The notes: generated by a model not told the origin, from the sequence alone. A DNA stretch of 64,000 nucleotides from an uncultured Christensenella sp. (GCA_949948895.1 CATLHE010000001.1:62001-126000), one strand, 5' to 3'. Positions 51,040-58,761 are shown, numbered from the stretch's first letter. Made by a program: numbers and translations.

Positions 51040-51249
51040 ATGTCAAAAAAAACTTTAATACAAATTATCATAGCTGCTTTGTTGTTGCTTGTTGAAATTA
51101 TAGTCGTTTTGGTTTGTCGATTCGGGGAAGCATTACATGCTGCTAGTGTTGATGCGTATATGACCGCTCTTCTTACGGTTTTTATTAATATAGATGTGTT
51201 TTATTTGATCGTACTACAAATCATAAATTCAAATCGGAAAAACAAATAA
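51040..51249 (+). CDS. Small two-helix membrane protein
   Basis: A 69-residue protein starting at ATG 51040, with tattaggagataa upstream. Two hydrophobic stretches occupy residues 6-27 (LIQIIIAALLLLVEIIVVLV) and 41-61. No family is recognised. Codon use is AT-rich compared with neighbours. A good terminator follows. Confidence 0.6.
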   Translation: MSKKTLIQIIIAALLLLVEIIVVLVCRFGEALHAASVDAYMTALLTVFINIDVFYLIVLQIINSNRKNK

Positions 51250-51270
51250 AACAGAATATAATGCGAAAAT

Positions 51271-51298
51271 GACGGTTATATTAACCGTCTTTTTTGTT
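51271..51298 (+). terminator. Terminator after the two-helix protein
   Basis: GACGGTTA pairs with TAACCGTC around TAT, followed by TTTTTTGTTTT. It lies between convergent genes. Confidence 0.9.
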
Positions 51299-51811
51299 TT
51301 ATAACGTATAGTCTTTTATAACCGAATAGGCGTCGATCAACTTCTCGAGCGACGTCGCGCAGTTGAGCGGGCTTGTCGACGGAAGCCTGACCGCTTGCGT
51401 AAGCGTCGGGCAATCGACCGTCTTTGCATAGCGCAACAATAGCTCATGCGCCTTTCCGCCCGTAGTAAAAACTTTTTTGATATTGGGGTATTCGGCGAGC
51501 AAGCCCGCGATATCGTTGTATTTTACGTCCAATATCGATGCGTCGGACGCGCCGAGTATAGTACAGCTTTCCAATACGTCCCATAACGCAATGCCGTGAC
51601 GGCGCGCGAGTGATATTCTGTCATTTGTATCTGCGCTGTACGGCTCGTCGAAAAGCGAAAACATGACGCGCCAAAACCGATTTTGCGGATGTGCGTAATA
51701 AAAGCGCGCTTCTTGCGATTTGGGCGAGAGCATAGAGCCGAGCATCAAAACTCGGCTGTTTTCGTCTATGAGCGGCGGAACGTCGCCGTGCGTTGCATAT
51801 CTTTGTTGCAT
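51299..51811 (-). CDS. DNA-deoxyinosine / mismatch-specific uracil glycosylase (UDG family 6-like)
   Basis: The start at 51811 gives 170 residues. The N-terminal active region reads LMLGSMLSPKSQEARFYYAHPQNRFW, matching the G-x-x-S-x-x-S-x-x-x-x-x-Y-Y-x-H-P-x-N-x-F-W pattern of hypoxanthine (deoxyinosine) glycosylases, and LPSTSP near the C-terminus is the second UDG motif. It removes deaminated bases. An ATG six codons upstream is also in frame, but the promoter places +1 at 51811. A terminator lies beyond its stop. Confidence 0.85.
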   Translation of the reverse strand: MQQRYATHGDVPPLIDENSRVLMLGSMLSPKSQEARFYYAHPQNRFWRVMFSLFDEPYSADTNDRISLARRHGIALWDVLESCTILGASDASILDVKYNDIAGLLAEYPNIKKVFTTGGKAHELLLRYAKTVDCPTLTQAVRLPSTSPLNCATSLEKLIDAYSVIKDYTL

Positions 51812-51817
51812 GTCGAT

Positions 51818-51846
51818 ATTATAATACAAAAATCACCGTTTCGCAA
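51818..51846 (-). promoter_or_regulatory. Promoter of the deoxyinosine glycosylase, +1 on the start codon
   Basis: On the minus strand, TTGCGA and TATAAT are 17 bases apart. Six bases past the -10 comes A of ATG 51811, so the transcript is predicted to begin on the start codon, without a ribosome site. Confidence 0.7.
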
Positions 51847-51878
51847 TGGTTTAGGCTTTGCAATGCTATTAAATAAAG

Positions 51879-51907
51879 TTGGATTTTTCATTTATTTATG
51901 GTATAAT
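51879..51907 (+). promoter_or_regulatory. Promoter of the HEAT-like gene
   Basis: TTGGAT and TATAAT are 17 bases apart, with ATG 51949 after aaaaggagatgaa. It diverges from the glycosylase promoter at 51818. Confidence 0.8.
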
Positions 51908-51948
51908 ATTTTAGTTATAAGTGCGATTTTATTGCAAAAGGAGATGAA

Positions 51949-52671
51949 ATGGGTTTTATTTTTGATAGAGGACATGATGCTAAATTAGAAAAGCAGTTCT
52001 TCAATGAAATTGCAGAATTGGGATATGGATTAAAATATCGTCGCTATGAAATCAGTTGTAAAACTTTTTCATCTGAGGACAAGATAGTAGTTCCGATTCT
52101 TATAAAATACATAAATCAATTTGAAAGTGATGGCTATAAATTGCAGTTTATGAACGCACTCGGTGTTAAAGGGTTTTATGGGGCAAGTGAATATTTAATA
52201 GAAGAGTATAAAAATAATTTGCCTCCGAGATACAATCAAAAGATGTTGGATATGGTGTCTCAAACTTTGGCTCGAATAGAAGACGAACGCTTTATCGACA
52301 CGTATATCGAATTGATAGGCAATAACGTAACAATGGAAGCGGGATATTTGGTCGAAACGCTTGGAAGAATGAAAGTTGAAAGAGCCATACCGACGCTTAT
52401 CGATTTGTTGGATCGTGTTGCGATCATTCCTCAAGAATGGTATAATAACTGTTTGGAAGAACAAAAGTTTTATGTTTCGTATTGTGCGATTAAAGCTTTA
52501 GGTAGTTTTAAGGATCGGGAACTTATAAAGCATGTGGAGAAATTTTTAACGCCCGAGAGGCTCGATTGGATAAGGTTTGACAATGCGGAAAACGAACAAA
52601 AACTAAAAAACCATGTTTTAGCCGATTATAAGAAATTTGCTATGCAATCCATTAAAAGTATAGAAGGATAG
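51949..52671 (+). CDS. HEAT/Armadillo-like helical repeat protein
   Basis: A 240-residue cytoplasmic protein of paired helices. Repeats can be seen as AIPTLIDLLDRV, ALGSFKDRELIKHVEKFL and LGVKGFYGASEYLIEEY, each with the small-residue-Pro or Gly turn of HEAT repeats. No catalytic motif. Such proteins bind other proteins; some repair or restore phycobilin or other cofactors, but there is no support for that here. Codon use is AT-rich. Confidence 0.7.
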   Translation: MGFIFDRGHDAKLEKQFFNEIAELGYGLKYRRYEISCKTFSSEDKIVVPILIKYINQFESDGYKLQFMNALGVKGFYGASEYLIEEYKNNLPPRYNQKMLDMVSQTLARIEDERFIDTYIELIGNNVTMEAGYLVETLGRMKVERAIPTLIDLLDRVAIIPQEWYNNCLEEQKFYVSYCAIKALGSFKDRELIKHVEKFLTPERLDWIRFDNAENEQKLKNHVLADYKKFAMQSIKSIEG

Positions 52672-52792
52672 GCTGTGTATCTGTTTTAAGAATTTTGCGC
52701 CGAGCATAGTAAGTAAAAGTAAACGGGCGAAAACGCCGTATTGGCGAAAAATGAAATAATTTTTAAAATTTCGTCAAAATGGTTAAAGCACA

Positions 52793-52821
52793 TTGATAAT
52801 CGCGTATATTTGTTGTACAAT
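52793..52821 (+). promoter_or_regulatory. Promoter of the iron alcohol dehydrogenase gene
   Basis: TTGATA and TACAAT are 17 bases apart; the ATG follows agaggtga at 52848. Confidence 0.8.
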
Positions 52822-52847
52822 ACAAAAAAACGAAAAGAGGTGAATGT

Positions 52848-53996
52848 ATGTCCAATAGGATAGTTCTCAACGAGACTAGTTATCACGGCGCGGGCTGTAT
52901 AGCAGAGATCCCCGGAGAGGCGCAGAGGCGCGGACTTAAAAAGGCGTTTGTGTGTTCCGATCCCGATCTTGTCAAGTTTGGCGTTACTCAAAAAGTGCTC
53001 GACGTTCTGAAAAATGCGGGACTCGATTATGCGCTGTACTCCGATATCAAACCCAACCCCACAATAGAAAACGTTCAAAGCGGCGTTGAAGCGTACAAGA
53101 AAAGCAAAGCCGACTATATTATAGCGATAGGCGGCGGCTCGTCAATGGATACGGCAAAGGCGGTAGGCATAATCATAAACAATCCCGAGTTTGCCGACGT
53201 GCGCTCGCTCGAAGGCGTTGCGCCCACCAAAAAGCCGAGCGTGCCCATTATTGCCGTGCCGACGACGGCGGGAACGGCGGCGGAAGTTACTATCAATTAC
53301 GTTATAACCGACGTGCAGAAAAAACGCAAGTTCGTTTGCGTAGACGTTCACGACATTCCCGTTGTTGCAATAGTCGACAGCGACATGATGTCCACTATGC
53401 CTAAGGGCTTGACGGCCGCTACGGGTATGGACGCTCTCACTCACGCCATAGAGGGGTACATAACCAAGGGCGCGTGGGAAATGACCGATATGTTCCACTT
53501 AAAGGCTATCGAGGTAATATCGAGATCGCTTCGCGGCGCGGTAAACAACGATAAGAAAGCGCGCGAGGACATGGCGCTCGGTCAGTATCTTGCGGGTATG
53601 GGCTTCTCCAACGTCGGGCTCGGTATCGTTCATTCCATGGCGCACGCGCTCGGCGCGGTATACGATACGCCGCACGGCGTGGCAAACGCCATACTTCTGC
53701 CTACCGTAATGCGCTATAACGCCGACGCGACGGGCGAGAAGTACAGAGATATAGCCAAAGCAATGGGCGTTGAGGGTACGGATACCATGACTGTGGAGCA
53801 ATACCGCAAAGCGGCGTGCGACGCAGTAGCAAAGCTGTCGAGCGACGTCGGCATACCCAAAGACTTAAAAGCGATAGTAAAAGAGCAAGACGTCGATTTC
53901 TTGGCTCAGTCCGCTATGGACGATGCGTGCCGCCCCGGCAACCCCAAAGACCCCACCAAAGAAGATATTATCGCGCTTTATAAATCACTCATGTAA
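52848..53996 (+). CDS. Iron-containing alcohol dehydrogenase
   Basis: A 382-residue group III NAD(P)-dependent dehydrogenase. The nucleotide part reads YIIAIGGGSSMDTAKAV (GGGS motif) and the metal-binding part MDALTHAIEGY with Asp and His, then HSMAHALGAVYDTPHG with two more His. That pattern is complete for iron or zinc. It probably reduces aldehydes to alcohols in fermentation. It differs from FucO and YqhD in length of loops but the substrate cannot be read from sequence. Confidence 0.95.
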   Translation: MSNRIVLNETSYHGAGCIAEIPGEAQRRGLKKAFVCSDPDLVKFGVTQKVLDVLKNAGLDYALYSDIKPNPTIENVQSGVEAYKKSKADYIIAIGGGSSMDTAKAVGIIINNPEFADVRSLEGVAPTKKPSVPIIAVPTTAGTAAEVTINYVITDVQKKRKFVCVDVHDIPVVAIVDSDMMSTMPKGLTAATGMDALTHAIEGYITKGAWEMTDMFHLKAIEVISRSLRGAVNNDKKAREDMALGQYLAGMGFSNVGLGIVHSMAHALGAVYDTPHGVANAILLPTVMRYNADATGEKYRDIAKAMGVEGTDTMTVEQYRKAACDAVAKLSSDVGIPKDLKAIVKEQDVDFLAQSAMDDACRPGNPKDPTKEDIIALYKSLM

Positions 53997-54029
53997 TTGT
54001 AATAAGCAAAAAAATGTAATAAAAGCAAT

Positions 54030-54073
54030 GACCCCGCTACTGTGTCGTTTACGCAAGATCGGGGTTTGTTTTT
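54030..54073 (+). terminator. Terminator of the alcohol dehydrogenase gene
   Basis: GACCCCG pairs with CGGGGTT over a long loop of about 23 bases, followed by TGTTTTTG. Confidence 0.6.
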
Positions 54074-54170
54074 GCATTGGAAATGATCCATTAGCAGATT
54101 GGATTTCTGTTTGTATTTGCTTTATTGTTGATTTGCGGTACGCCCGAAAAAATGTGGTAACGTTTAACCA

Positions 54171-54202
54171 ATTCGTAGGGCGTGACGACTCGGCACGCCG
54201 CA
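54171..54202 (+). repeat. TTCGTAGGG hairpin repeat, copy 1
   Basis: The head ATTCGTAGGG is followed by the hairpin GGCGTG / CACGCC. Confidence 0.7.
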
Positions 54203-54287
54203 AACCAAATGTTTGACAATTGTCGTGTGTTTGCGTTATCATTGTTTTTACGTTACATCAGAATAAATGCAGTGCGTTTGTTAACCG

Positions 54288-54318
54288 TTCGTAGGGCGGG
54301 CAGACCCTTGCCCGCCGT
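54288..54318 (+). repeat. TTCGTAGGG hairpin repeat, copy 2
   Basis: The head TTCGTAGGG is followed by GGCGGGCA / TGCCCGCC, a perfect stem. Both copies follow TTAACC. Confidence 0.75.
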
Positions 54319-54342
54319 TTACGGTTATTTGGCGCATCAAAA

Positions 54343-54374
54343 GCGGAGCGCAGAGGTCTGCGCTCCCTACGAAT
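54343..54374 (-). repeat. TTCGTAGGG hairpin repeat, copy 3, inverted
   Basis: On the minus strand the head ATTCGTAGGG leads into GGAGCGCAGA / TCTGCGCTCC, a perfect ten-base stem. The head is the same as in copies 1 and 2, and only the stem differs. Confidence 0.75.
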
Positions 54375-54559
54375 TTATATGATTGTTACCGTTCTTTTTA
54401 GAGTGAGCCCCAAAACAAAACATAAGCATACACACACGAAATACGCTAAGCATAAGGCATGAAAGCGCGTTCCACAATAATGTGTGTTGAAAGTAACAAT
54501 TTAAAATCAAATATTTATCATGGTCGCTTTAATTATTTAATTACATTTTGGCATTCAAA

Positions 54560-54581
54560 AATCCACCCGAAGGGTGGATTT
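54560..54581 (-). terminator. Candidate terminator of the minus-strand tRNA cluster
   Basis: AAATCCACCC pairs with GGGTGGATTT around GAA. Read on the minus strand it sits directly past the last tRNA and is followed by TTTTGAA. Confidence 0.75.
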
Positions 54582-54656
54582 GGAGCCGAAGATGGGACTT
54601 GAACCCGCAACCTACTGATTACAAGTCAGTTGCTCTACCGATTGAGCTACTTCGGC
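54581..54656 (-). tRNA. tRNA-Thr (TGT)
   Basis: Acceptor GCCGAAG pairs with CTTCGGC. The anticodon loop CTTGTAA gives TGT. Intact D-arm AGCTCAATCGGTAGAGC, T-loop GGTTCAAGTCC, and encoded CCA. Confidence 0.97.
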
Positions 54657-54669
54657 ACAGAGTAGGTTG

Positions 54670-54745
54670 TGGTGCCTCGGGGCGGAATCGAACCACCGAC
54701 ACAGGGATTTTCAGTCCCTTGCTCTACCGACTGAGCTACCGAGGC
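54670..54745 (-). tRNA. tRNA-Phe (GAA)
   Basis: Acceptor GCCTCGG pairs with CCGAGGC. The anticodon loop CTGAAAA gives GAA. D- and T-arms and CCA are complete. Confidence 0.97.
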
Positions 54746-54750
54746 AGGTT

Positions 54751-54827
54751 TGGCGACCCGGAGGGGACTTGAACCCCTGACCTCCAGCGTGACAGGCTGG
54801 CGTACTAACCATCTGTACTACCGGGCC
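54751..54827 (-). tRNA. tRNA-Asp (GTC)
   Basis: Acceptor GGCCCGG pairs with CCGGGTC (one G-T pair). The anticodon loop CTGTCAC gives GTC. T-loop GGTTCAAGTCC; CCA encoded. Confidence 0.97.
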
Positions 54828-54831
54828 AAAT

Positions 54832-54908
54832 TGGTGGACCTTCAGGGACTTGAACCCCGGACAAACCGGTTATGAGCCGGTTGCTCTAACCAACTGAGCT
54901 AAAGGTCC
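54832..54908 (-). tRNA. tRNA with CAT anticodon (elongator Met, or Ile after lysidine)
   Basis: Acceptor GGACCTT pairs with AAGGTCC. The anticodon loop CTCATAA gives CAT. It is not an initiator: the first pair G-C is formed and the stem lacks the three G-C pairs of fMet. Its acceptor resembles Bacillus tRNA-Ile2, so either elongator Met or Ile (CAT) fits. CCA encoded. Confidence 0.92.
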
Positions 54909-54932
54909 ATAACCCACGTCATTAGCTTACTT

Positions 54933-54961
54933 AATATACAACATCTTAAATATTTTGTCAA
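54933..54961 (-). promoter_or_regulatory. Promoter of the four-tRNA cluster
   Basis: On the minus strand, TTGACA and TATATT are 17 bases apart, 25 bases before the first tRNA. Confidence 0.85.
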
Positions 54962-55115
54962 CAAAAATTACTATGATTTTCGATTTTTTTTAAATTTATC
55001 GTTTTGCGGCGTTTCGGTCGTTTGAATGGGGAAGATAATACATTAACGACTTGATCGCGTCTAAAATTCTGTCGCACAAAATACCGTATAAATTTTTTAT
55101 ATACCCGAAAAATCC

Positions 55116-55147
55116 TTGACAAGCCCTTTCGGTTGTGCTAATATAAT
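55116..55147 (+). promoter_or_regulatory. tRNA-Lys promoter
   Basis: TTGACA at 55116; TAATAT with a 17-base spacer or TATAAT with 20, both overlapping. The tRNA starts ten bases after. Confidence 0.78.
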
Positions 55148-55156
55148 AAAGCTTTT

Positions 55157-55232
55157 GCACCATTAGCTCAGTTGGTAGAGCAACTGACTCTTAATCAGTG
55201 GGTCCAGAGTTCGAGTCTCTGATGGTGTACCA
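55157..55232 (+). tRNA. tRNA-Lys (CTT)
   Basis: Acceptor GCACCAT pairs with ATGGTGT (one G-T pair). The anticodon stem ACTGA/TCAGT holds the loop CTCTTAA, anticodon CTT. T-loop AGTTCGAGTCT; CCA encoded. Confidence 0.96.
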
Positions 55233-55608
55233 AAAGGCATATAAGGGCGCATCTTGCGCCCTTTTTGCGTGACTCGCGCCCGGTCATTTACGTCTATGTA
55301 AACTCCCGTCGCGCTCGCACTTAAAAGTGCACAACCTGCAAACCTTCTCTGCCTTTTGGACAAGTAAGTTTTTCGTACTATAAAGACAAAGTAGAATTAT
55401 CCGAACCGTTTATAAAAAATGAATGGCTCGGATTTTTTATGCGGATTTTTGATCAATACTTGCAAGAGTATTATAAATATGATAAAATACATTAGTTTGA
55501 ATCGTAGTAATAAAATTATTGTTACGAACTTTTCTTCGTGTTTGGCATAGAAACCGACTGACAGTCTTTCTTTGCGGATTAAATAATTGACAAGGAATAT
55601 AAATCACT
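55233..55608 (+). other. 376-base region between tRNA-Lys and the split gene
   Basis: Beyond the tRNA-Lys terminator (55243-55267) no gene is supported. TTGCAA (55460) and TAAAAT (55483), 17 bases apart, form a fair promoter for the split gene. The rest is AT-rich noncoding sequence. Confidence 0.5.
55243..55267 (+). terminator. tRNA-Lys terminator
   Basis: GGGCGCA pairs with TGCGCCC around TCT, followed by TTTTTG. Confidence 0.93.
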
Positions 55609-56258
55609 GTGGTAACAAACTGTAACAATGAATTTGCGCGGCTACTTAGCGGCTTAGAAGAATACTATACTTTATGGGGAAGCGGATTAAAAAAACAAGC
55701 AAACAACAGTATTCGTGAGACAATGAATTATTACGACACGCTGTCAATAGACATTCGTAATGAATTTATCGTCTTTGTTTGTAATCGAATTTGTGATAAA
55801 ATCGATGATGATATCTACAATAGCACATTAACGCATGAAATTTCTATTCGTTTTAAAAAAGACCTTCGACCTTTTGCCGATAAAGGAATTTTGCCGCAAG
55901 CGCGATGGTATTGTGAGCTGTTTGGAAGTTTGGATGAAGCTATATTAATATATAAGATGAAGCTATATTAATATATAATATAAATAATGGCGATAATAAG
56001 ATGGCTGAATTGGTTTTGAGAATGTCAGTATCTTGGCTTAGTTCATGCGCGCACGAGATTCCGGTGGGTGTGCTATATGAAAGCATATCCGAACTTGACA
56101 ATATAGAAGCACTTGGTTATGAAATACTGAAAAAACATAAAGTAGGCGATGACTTGAGACAAGGATTTTTATATTATATCAAACTGCATAGACTTTATAA
56201 TTTATGGGATGGAACGGGCGACTTTGATAATTTCTGTAATATAAACGGATTAAAATAA
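55609..56258 (+). pseudogene. Unknown gene split by a 23-bp tandem duplication
   Basis: The first half (GTG 55609, 120 residues, stop at 55971) and the second (from ATG 56001, 85 residues) lie in different frames. Between them a 23-base unit occurs twice in tandem, at 55933-55955 and 55956-55978. Deleting one unit makes a single frame with no stop, of about 208 residues, reading through SLDEAILIYNINNGDNKMAELV. So the gene was whole, and the duplication broke it, either for good or reversibly. It is helix-rich, acidic and has no family I recognise. An AAGGA site lies 12 bases before the GTG. Confidence 0.8.
55933..55978 (+). repeat. 23-bp perfect tandem duplication
   Basis: Two adjacent identical 23-base units beginning GATGAAGCTATATTAATA. 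The unit length is not a multiple of three, and each extra copy shifts the reading frame. Confidence 0.97.
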
Positions 56259-56403
56259 TATACTTATGCTATAATGGCTGATTAAGATATATCTTATCGT
56301 TTTATTGTAATCTTGATCGCGAGAAATCAGACTTACTCGGCTTTTAACTCGGTATTTTTAGAATATGCTTCGGCTCAACCTCATTTAGCGTTTGCTTTAA
56401 ACG

Positions 56404-56432
56404 AAAAAGACCGTCAAATCGACGATCTTTTT
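56404..56432 (-). terminator. tRNA-Gly terminator (minus strand)
   Basis: On the minus strand, AAAGATCGTC pairs with GACGGTCTTT, with one mismatch on each arm, followed by TTTCG just past the tRNA. Confidence 0.75.
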
Positions 56433-56435
56433 GTT

Positions 56436-56511
56436 TGGAGCGGAAGACGAGACTCGAACCCGCGACCCTCACCTTGGCAAGGTGATGCTCTACCAACTGA
56501 GCCACTTCCGC
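56436..56511 (-). tRNA. tRNA-Gly (GCC)
   Basis: Acceptor GCGGAAG pairs with CTTCCGC. The anticodon stem TCACC/GGTGA holds the loop TTGCCAA, anticodon GCC. CCA encoded. Confidence 0.97.
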
Positions 56512-56553
56512 ACGGGTATTAAGTTGAGCGCGATTTATTAAATCAGCATAGTA

Positions 56554-56582
56554 AATATACCACGTATTTATGGGCTTGTCAA
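56554..56582 (-). promoter_or_regulatory. tRNA-Gly promoter
   Basis: On the minus strand, TTGACA and TATATT are 17 bases apart. It diverges from the rpmF promoter. Confidence 0.85.
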
Positions 56583-56611
56583 GCATTTTTTAATAAATAG
56601 CGCAAAAATGT

Positions 56612-56640
56612 TTGACAATCTTTTTAAATGATAGTATAAT
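56612..56640 (+). promoter_or_regulatory. rpmF promoter
   Basis: TTGACA and TATAAT are 17 bases apart; leader about 20 bases with aaggaggtg. Confidence 0.9.
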
Positions 56641-56666
56641 TGACCCGTAATACAAGGAGGTGGATT

Positions 56667-56855
56667 ATGGCTGTACCCAAACATAAGACGTCAAAACAGC
56701 GTACGCATACCCGTGGCGCACAGTGGAAGGTATCCGGACCCGCGCTCACGACTTGCTCGCATTGCGGTCAGCTCGTTCAGTCGCACCGGGTTTGCCCGTC
56801 GTGCGGTTACTACGACAAAGTTTTGAAAATCGAAAAAGAACAAGGCAACGACTAA
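56667..56855 (+). CDS. rpmF: Large-subunit ribosomal protein bL32
   Basis: The ATG at 56667, seven bases after AAGGAGGTG, gives 62 residues. MAVPKHKTSKQRTHTRGAQW is the L32 start. The zinc-ribbon form is present: CSHCGQ and CPSCGYYD. rpmF-plsX is an old bacterial gene order linking ribosome and lipid synthesis, although a terminator separates them here. Confidence 0.97.
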   Translation: MAVPKHKTSKQRTHTRGAQWKVSGPALTTCSHCGQLVQSHRVCPSCGYYDKVLKIEKEQGND

Positions 56856-56861
56856 AAATTT

Positions 56862-56889
56862 TACCCCGCGAAAACGGGGTATCTTTTTA
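56862..56889 (+). terminator. rpmF terminator
   Basis: TACCCCG pairs with CGGGGTA around CGAAAA, followed by TCTTTTTAT. Confidence 0.85.
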
Positions 56890-56924
56890 TGTAAAGTTTT
56901 GATCGCACCGATCAAAGAGGCGAT

Positions 56925-57929
56925 ATGAAAATAATTGTTGATATAGGCGGGTGTGATTTTCCGCATAAAATGATAGGCGGCGCACTCGAAGCGGCTGCGG
57001 CGCATCCCGATTACGACATAGTTGCGGTCGGCACAAAAGAACAGTTCGAAAGCTACGGCAAGGACTATACGCGCTCTAATTTTTTTGCCGAGTACGTTAC
57101 CGACGTAATTACCAATGACGACAGCCCGACTCATGCGATAAGGCAAAAGCCGAACTCGTCGCTCGTCAAAGCCATCTCTCTCGTCAACGAAGAGGATTCG
57201 GCGGGGCTTGTCAGCGGCGGGAGCACGGGCGCGGTCCTGACGGCTGCGACTTTGCTCGTGGGCAGGCTTAAAGGCGTACACCGTCCCGTGCTTGCGGGGC
57301 TCATGCCGACGGCTGTCGACGGCAAGCTCGTATGTATCGCGGACAGCGGCGCCAACGTCGACGCAAAGCCCGAGTTTCTTGCGCAGTTCGCCGTTATGGC
57401 GGATCTTTATATAAAAGCTACGAGCGGTATAGAAAGTCCCGTAATAGGGCTTTTGTCCGTCGGCTCGGAAGATAAAAAGGGCGATGAACGCACAAAAGCC
57501 GCGTTCCAGCTTATAAAAGCGTTGCCGCTCAATTTTGCGGGCAATGTAGAAGCGCGCGACGCGCTCAACGGCGTGTACGACGTTATCGTATGCGACGGTT
57601 TTTCGGGCAATGTGCTCGTCAAGTCCACCGAGGGCACGGCAAAATTGGTCATGGGCAAGCTCAAGGGCGCTATCAAATCGTCGTTGCGCTCCAAGATCGG
57701 CGCGCTTTTTATGAAAAAATCGCTGTATAATCTTAAATCGGCAATGGATTACCATGCTTACGGCGGCGCGCCATTTTTGGGCGTAAAAAAACCGGTCGTC
57801 AAAACGCACGGATCATCCAACGAACTTTCCACAAGAGTTTCCATAGAAAACGTGATTCGCATGCACGAGCACGACATAGTTTCCGCAATAGCGGCGGGCG
57901 TTGCGACCGACGCGACTACCGAGGCGTAA
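56925..57929 (+). CDS. plsX: Phosphate acyltransferase PlsX
   Basis: A 334-residue enzyme that moves acyl chains from ACP to phosphate, the first step of phospholipid synthesis in Bacillota. VDIGGCDFPHKMIGGALEAA corresponds to the family's D-x-MGGD-x-AP start, though here the motif reads IGGCDFP. LVSGGSTGAVLTAATL and DGFSGNVLVKSTEG are the core motifs. The rnc gene starts one base after the stop. Confidence 0.95.
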   Translation: MKIIVDIGGCDFPHKMIGGALEAAAAHPDYDIVAVGTKEQFESYGKDYTRSNFFAEYVTDVITNDDSPTHAIRQKPNSSLVKAISLVNEEDSAGLVSGGSTGAVLTAATLLVGRLKGVHRPVLAGLMPTAVDGKLVCIADSGANVDAKPEFLAQFAVMADLYIKATSGIESPVIGLLSVGSEDKKGDERTKAAFQLIKALPLNFAGNVEARDALNGVYDVIVCDGFSGNVLVKSTEGTAKLVMGKLKGAIKSSLRSKIGALFMKKSLYNLKSAMDYHAYGGAPFLGVKKPVVKTHGSSNELSTRVSIENVIRMHEHDIVSAIAAGVATDATTEA

Positions 57930-57930
57930 A

Positions 57931-58578
57931 GTGCCGTTCAATCATGAAGCGCTTGAAAACTTGATCGGTCACACGTTTTCCGATAAGAGTCTGCTCGAAG
58001 CGGCGTTTACTCATGCTTCATACGTAAACGAGCATAAAGCGGTTGATAACGAGCGTATCGAGTTTTTGGGCGACTGTGTTCTTAACTTTATAGTAGGCGA
58101 AAAACTGTACTTTTCGGAGCCTTATGCGGGCGAGGGCGCGCTGTCGTCGCGACGTTCGGCGCTTGTCTCGCGCGCGCCGCTGTCTCGGATCGTGGACGAA
58201 CTCGGGTTTATCGAGTACCTGCGCGTCGGCGTGGGGGTCGATAAGTCGGCATTTTCGGATAAAGCAAGATCGGATCTATTCGAAGCGGTGATAGGCGCGG
58301 TTTATGCGGACGGCGGACTCGAAGCGTGTCGCGGCGTGCTTGATAATATCTTTTTCGGGCACGTGATGCCAGAGCGCGACTATAAAACGGAATTGCAGGA
58401 GTATGCAGTCAAAGCGGGCGTTTCTATCGCATATACGGTCACCGCTAATGGCGCGGGGTTCGATAGCGTCGTTGCCGTCGGCGATCGCGTTTTTTCGGGT
58501 ACGGGAAAGAACAAGCACGCGGCTGAGATAAACGCCGCGCGTTTGGCTGTTTCGATATTAAACGGTAAAAGCGAGTAG
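57931..58578 (+). CDS. rnc: Ribonuclease III
   Basis: The GTG at 57931 gives 215 residues; no ribosome site stands alone, so translation is probably coupled to plsX. RNase III domain: ERIEFLGDCVLNF at 41-53 with the catalytic Glu and Asp, and DLFEAVIGAVYADGG near residue 115 with the second acidic set. The double-stranded-RNA-binding domain starts near 150 (YKTELQEYAVKAG) and ends GKNKHAAEINAARLAV. It processes rRNA and cuts duplex RNA. The signature has Cys in place of the usual Ala. Confidence 0.96.
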   Translation: MPFNHEALENLIGHTFSDKSLLEAAFTHASYVNEHKAVDNERIEFLGDCVLNFIVGEKLYFSEPYAGEGALSSRRSALVSRAPLSRIVDELGFIEYLRVGVGVDKSAFSDKARSDLFEAVIGAVYADGGLEACRGVLDNIFFGHVMPERDYKTELQEYAVKAGVSIAYTVTANGAGFDSVVAVGDRVFSGTGKNKHAAEINAARLAVSILNGKSE

Positions 58579-58650
58579 TTTTATAAAATACTTGCGTATT
58601 TGGTTTCGACAAAAATCGGAAAACATATACGGGTAAACAGTATTAAATAT

Positions 58651-58679
58651 TTGATTTTTTTTTGCGCGTGTGTTATACT
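58651..58679 (+). promoter_or_regulatory. smc promoter
   Basis: TTGATT and TATACT are 17 bases apart. It allows transcription of smc-ftsY separately from rnc. Confidence 0.75.
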
Positions 58680-58689
58680 TACTGATATT

Positions 58690-58740
58690 GTGCCTACGAG
58701 CGCGCGTTTTTTGTGCAAAAAACACGGTGAAACGTAGGTA
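58690..58740 (+). promoter_or_regulatory. Double hairpin in the smc leader
   Basis: An outer pair CCTACG (58693) / CGTAGG (58734) encloses an inner perfect stem GTTTTTTG / CAAAAAAC. It lies between the promoter and the TTG start. There is no T tract after the outer stem; the inner stem has too many A-T pairs to be strong. It may regulate smc. Confidence 0.45.
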
Positions 58741-58761
58741 AGAAGCTTACGGTAGACCGAA

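Larger units (their letters stand above)
53997..54580 (+). other. 584-base gene-free region with terminator and hairpin repeats
   Basis: No gene can be supported. The region holds the dehydrogenase terminator, three copies of a hairpin repeat (listed separately) and, from 54400 on, AT-rich filler before the minus-strand tRNA cluster. The sequence aatccacccgaagggtggattt at about 54560-54581 is an inverted repeat and may end the tRNA transcript (see its entry). Confidence 0.5.

Noticed and set aside
54182..54382. Frame across the hairpin repeats
   Set aside because: Made of repeat sequence and lacks a ribosome site.
54548..54772. Plus-strand frame reading across two tRNA genes
   Set aside because: It overlaps tRNA-Thr and tRNA-Phe completely; the translation is the typical false protein from antisense tRNA sequence.
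55163..55363. Minus-strand frame over tRNA-Lys
   Set aside because: Overlaps the tRNA and its terminator; no support.
56313..56522. Plus- and minus-strand frames over tRNA-Gly
   Set aside because: Same reason; the RNA gene explains the sequence.
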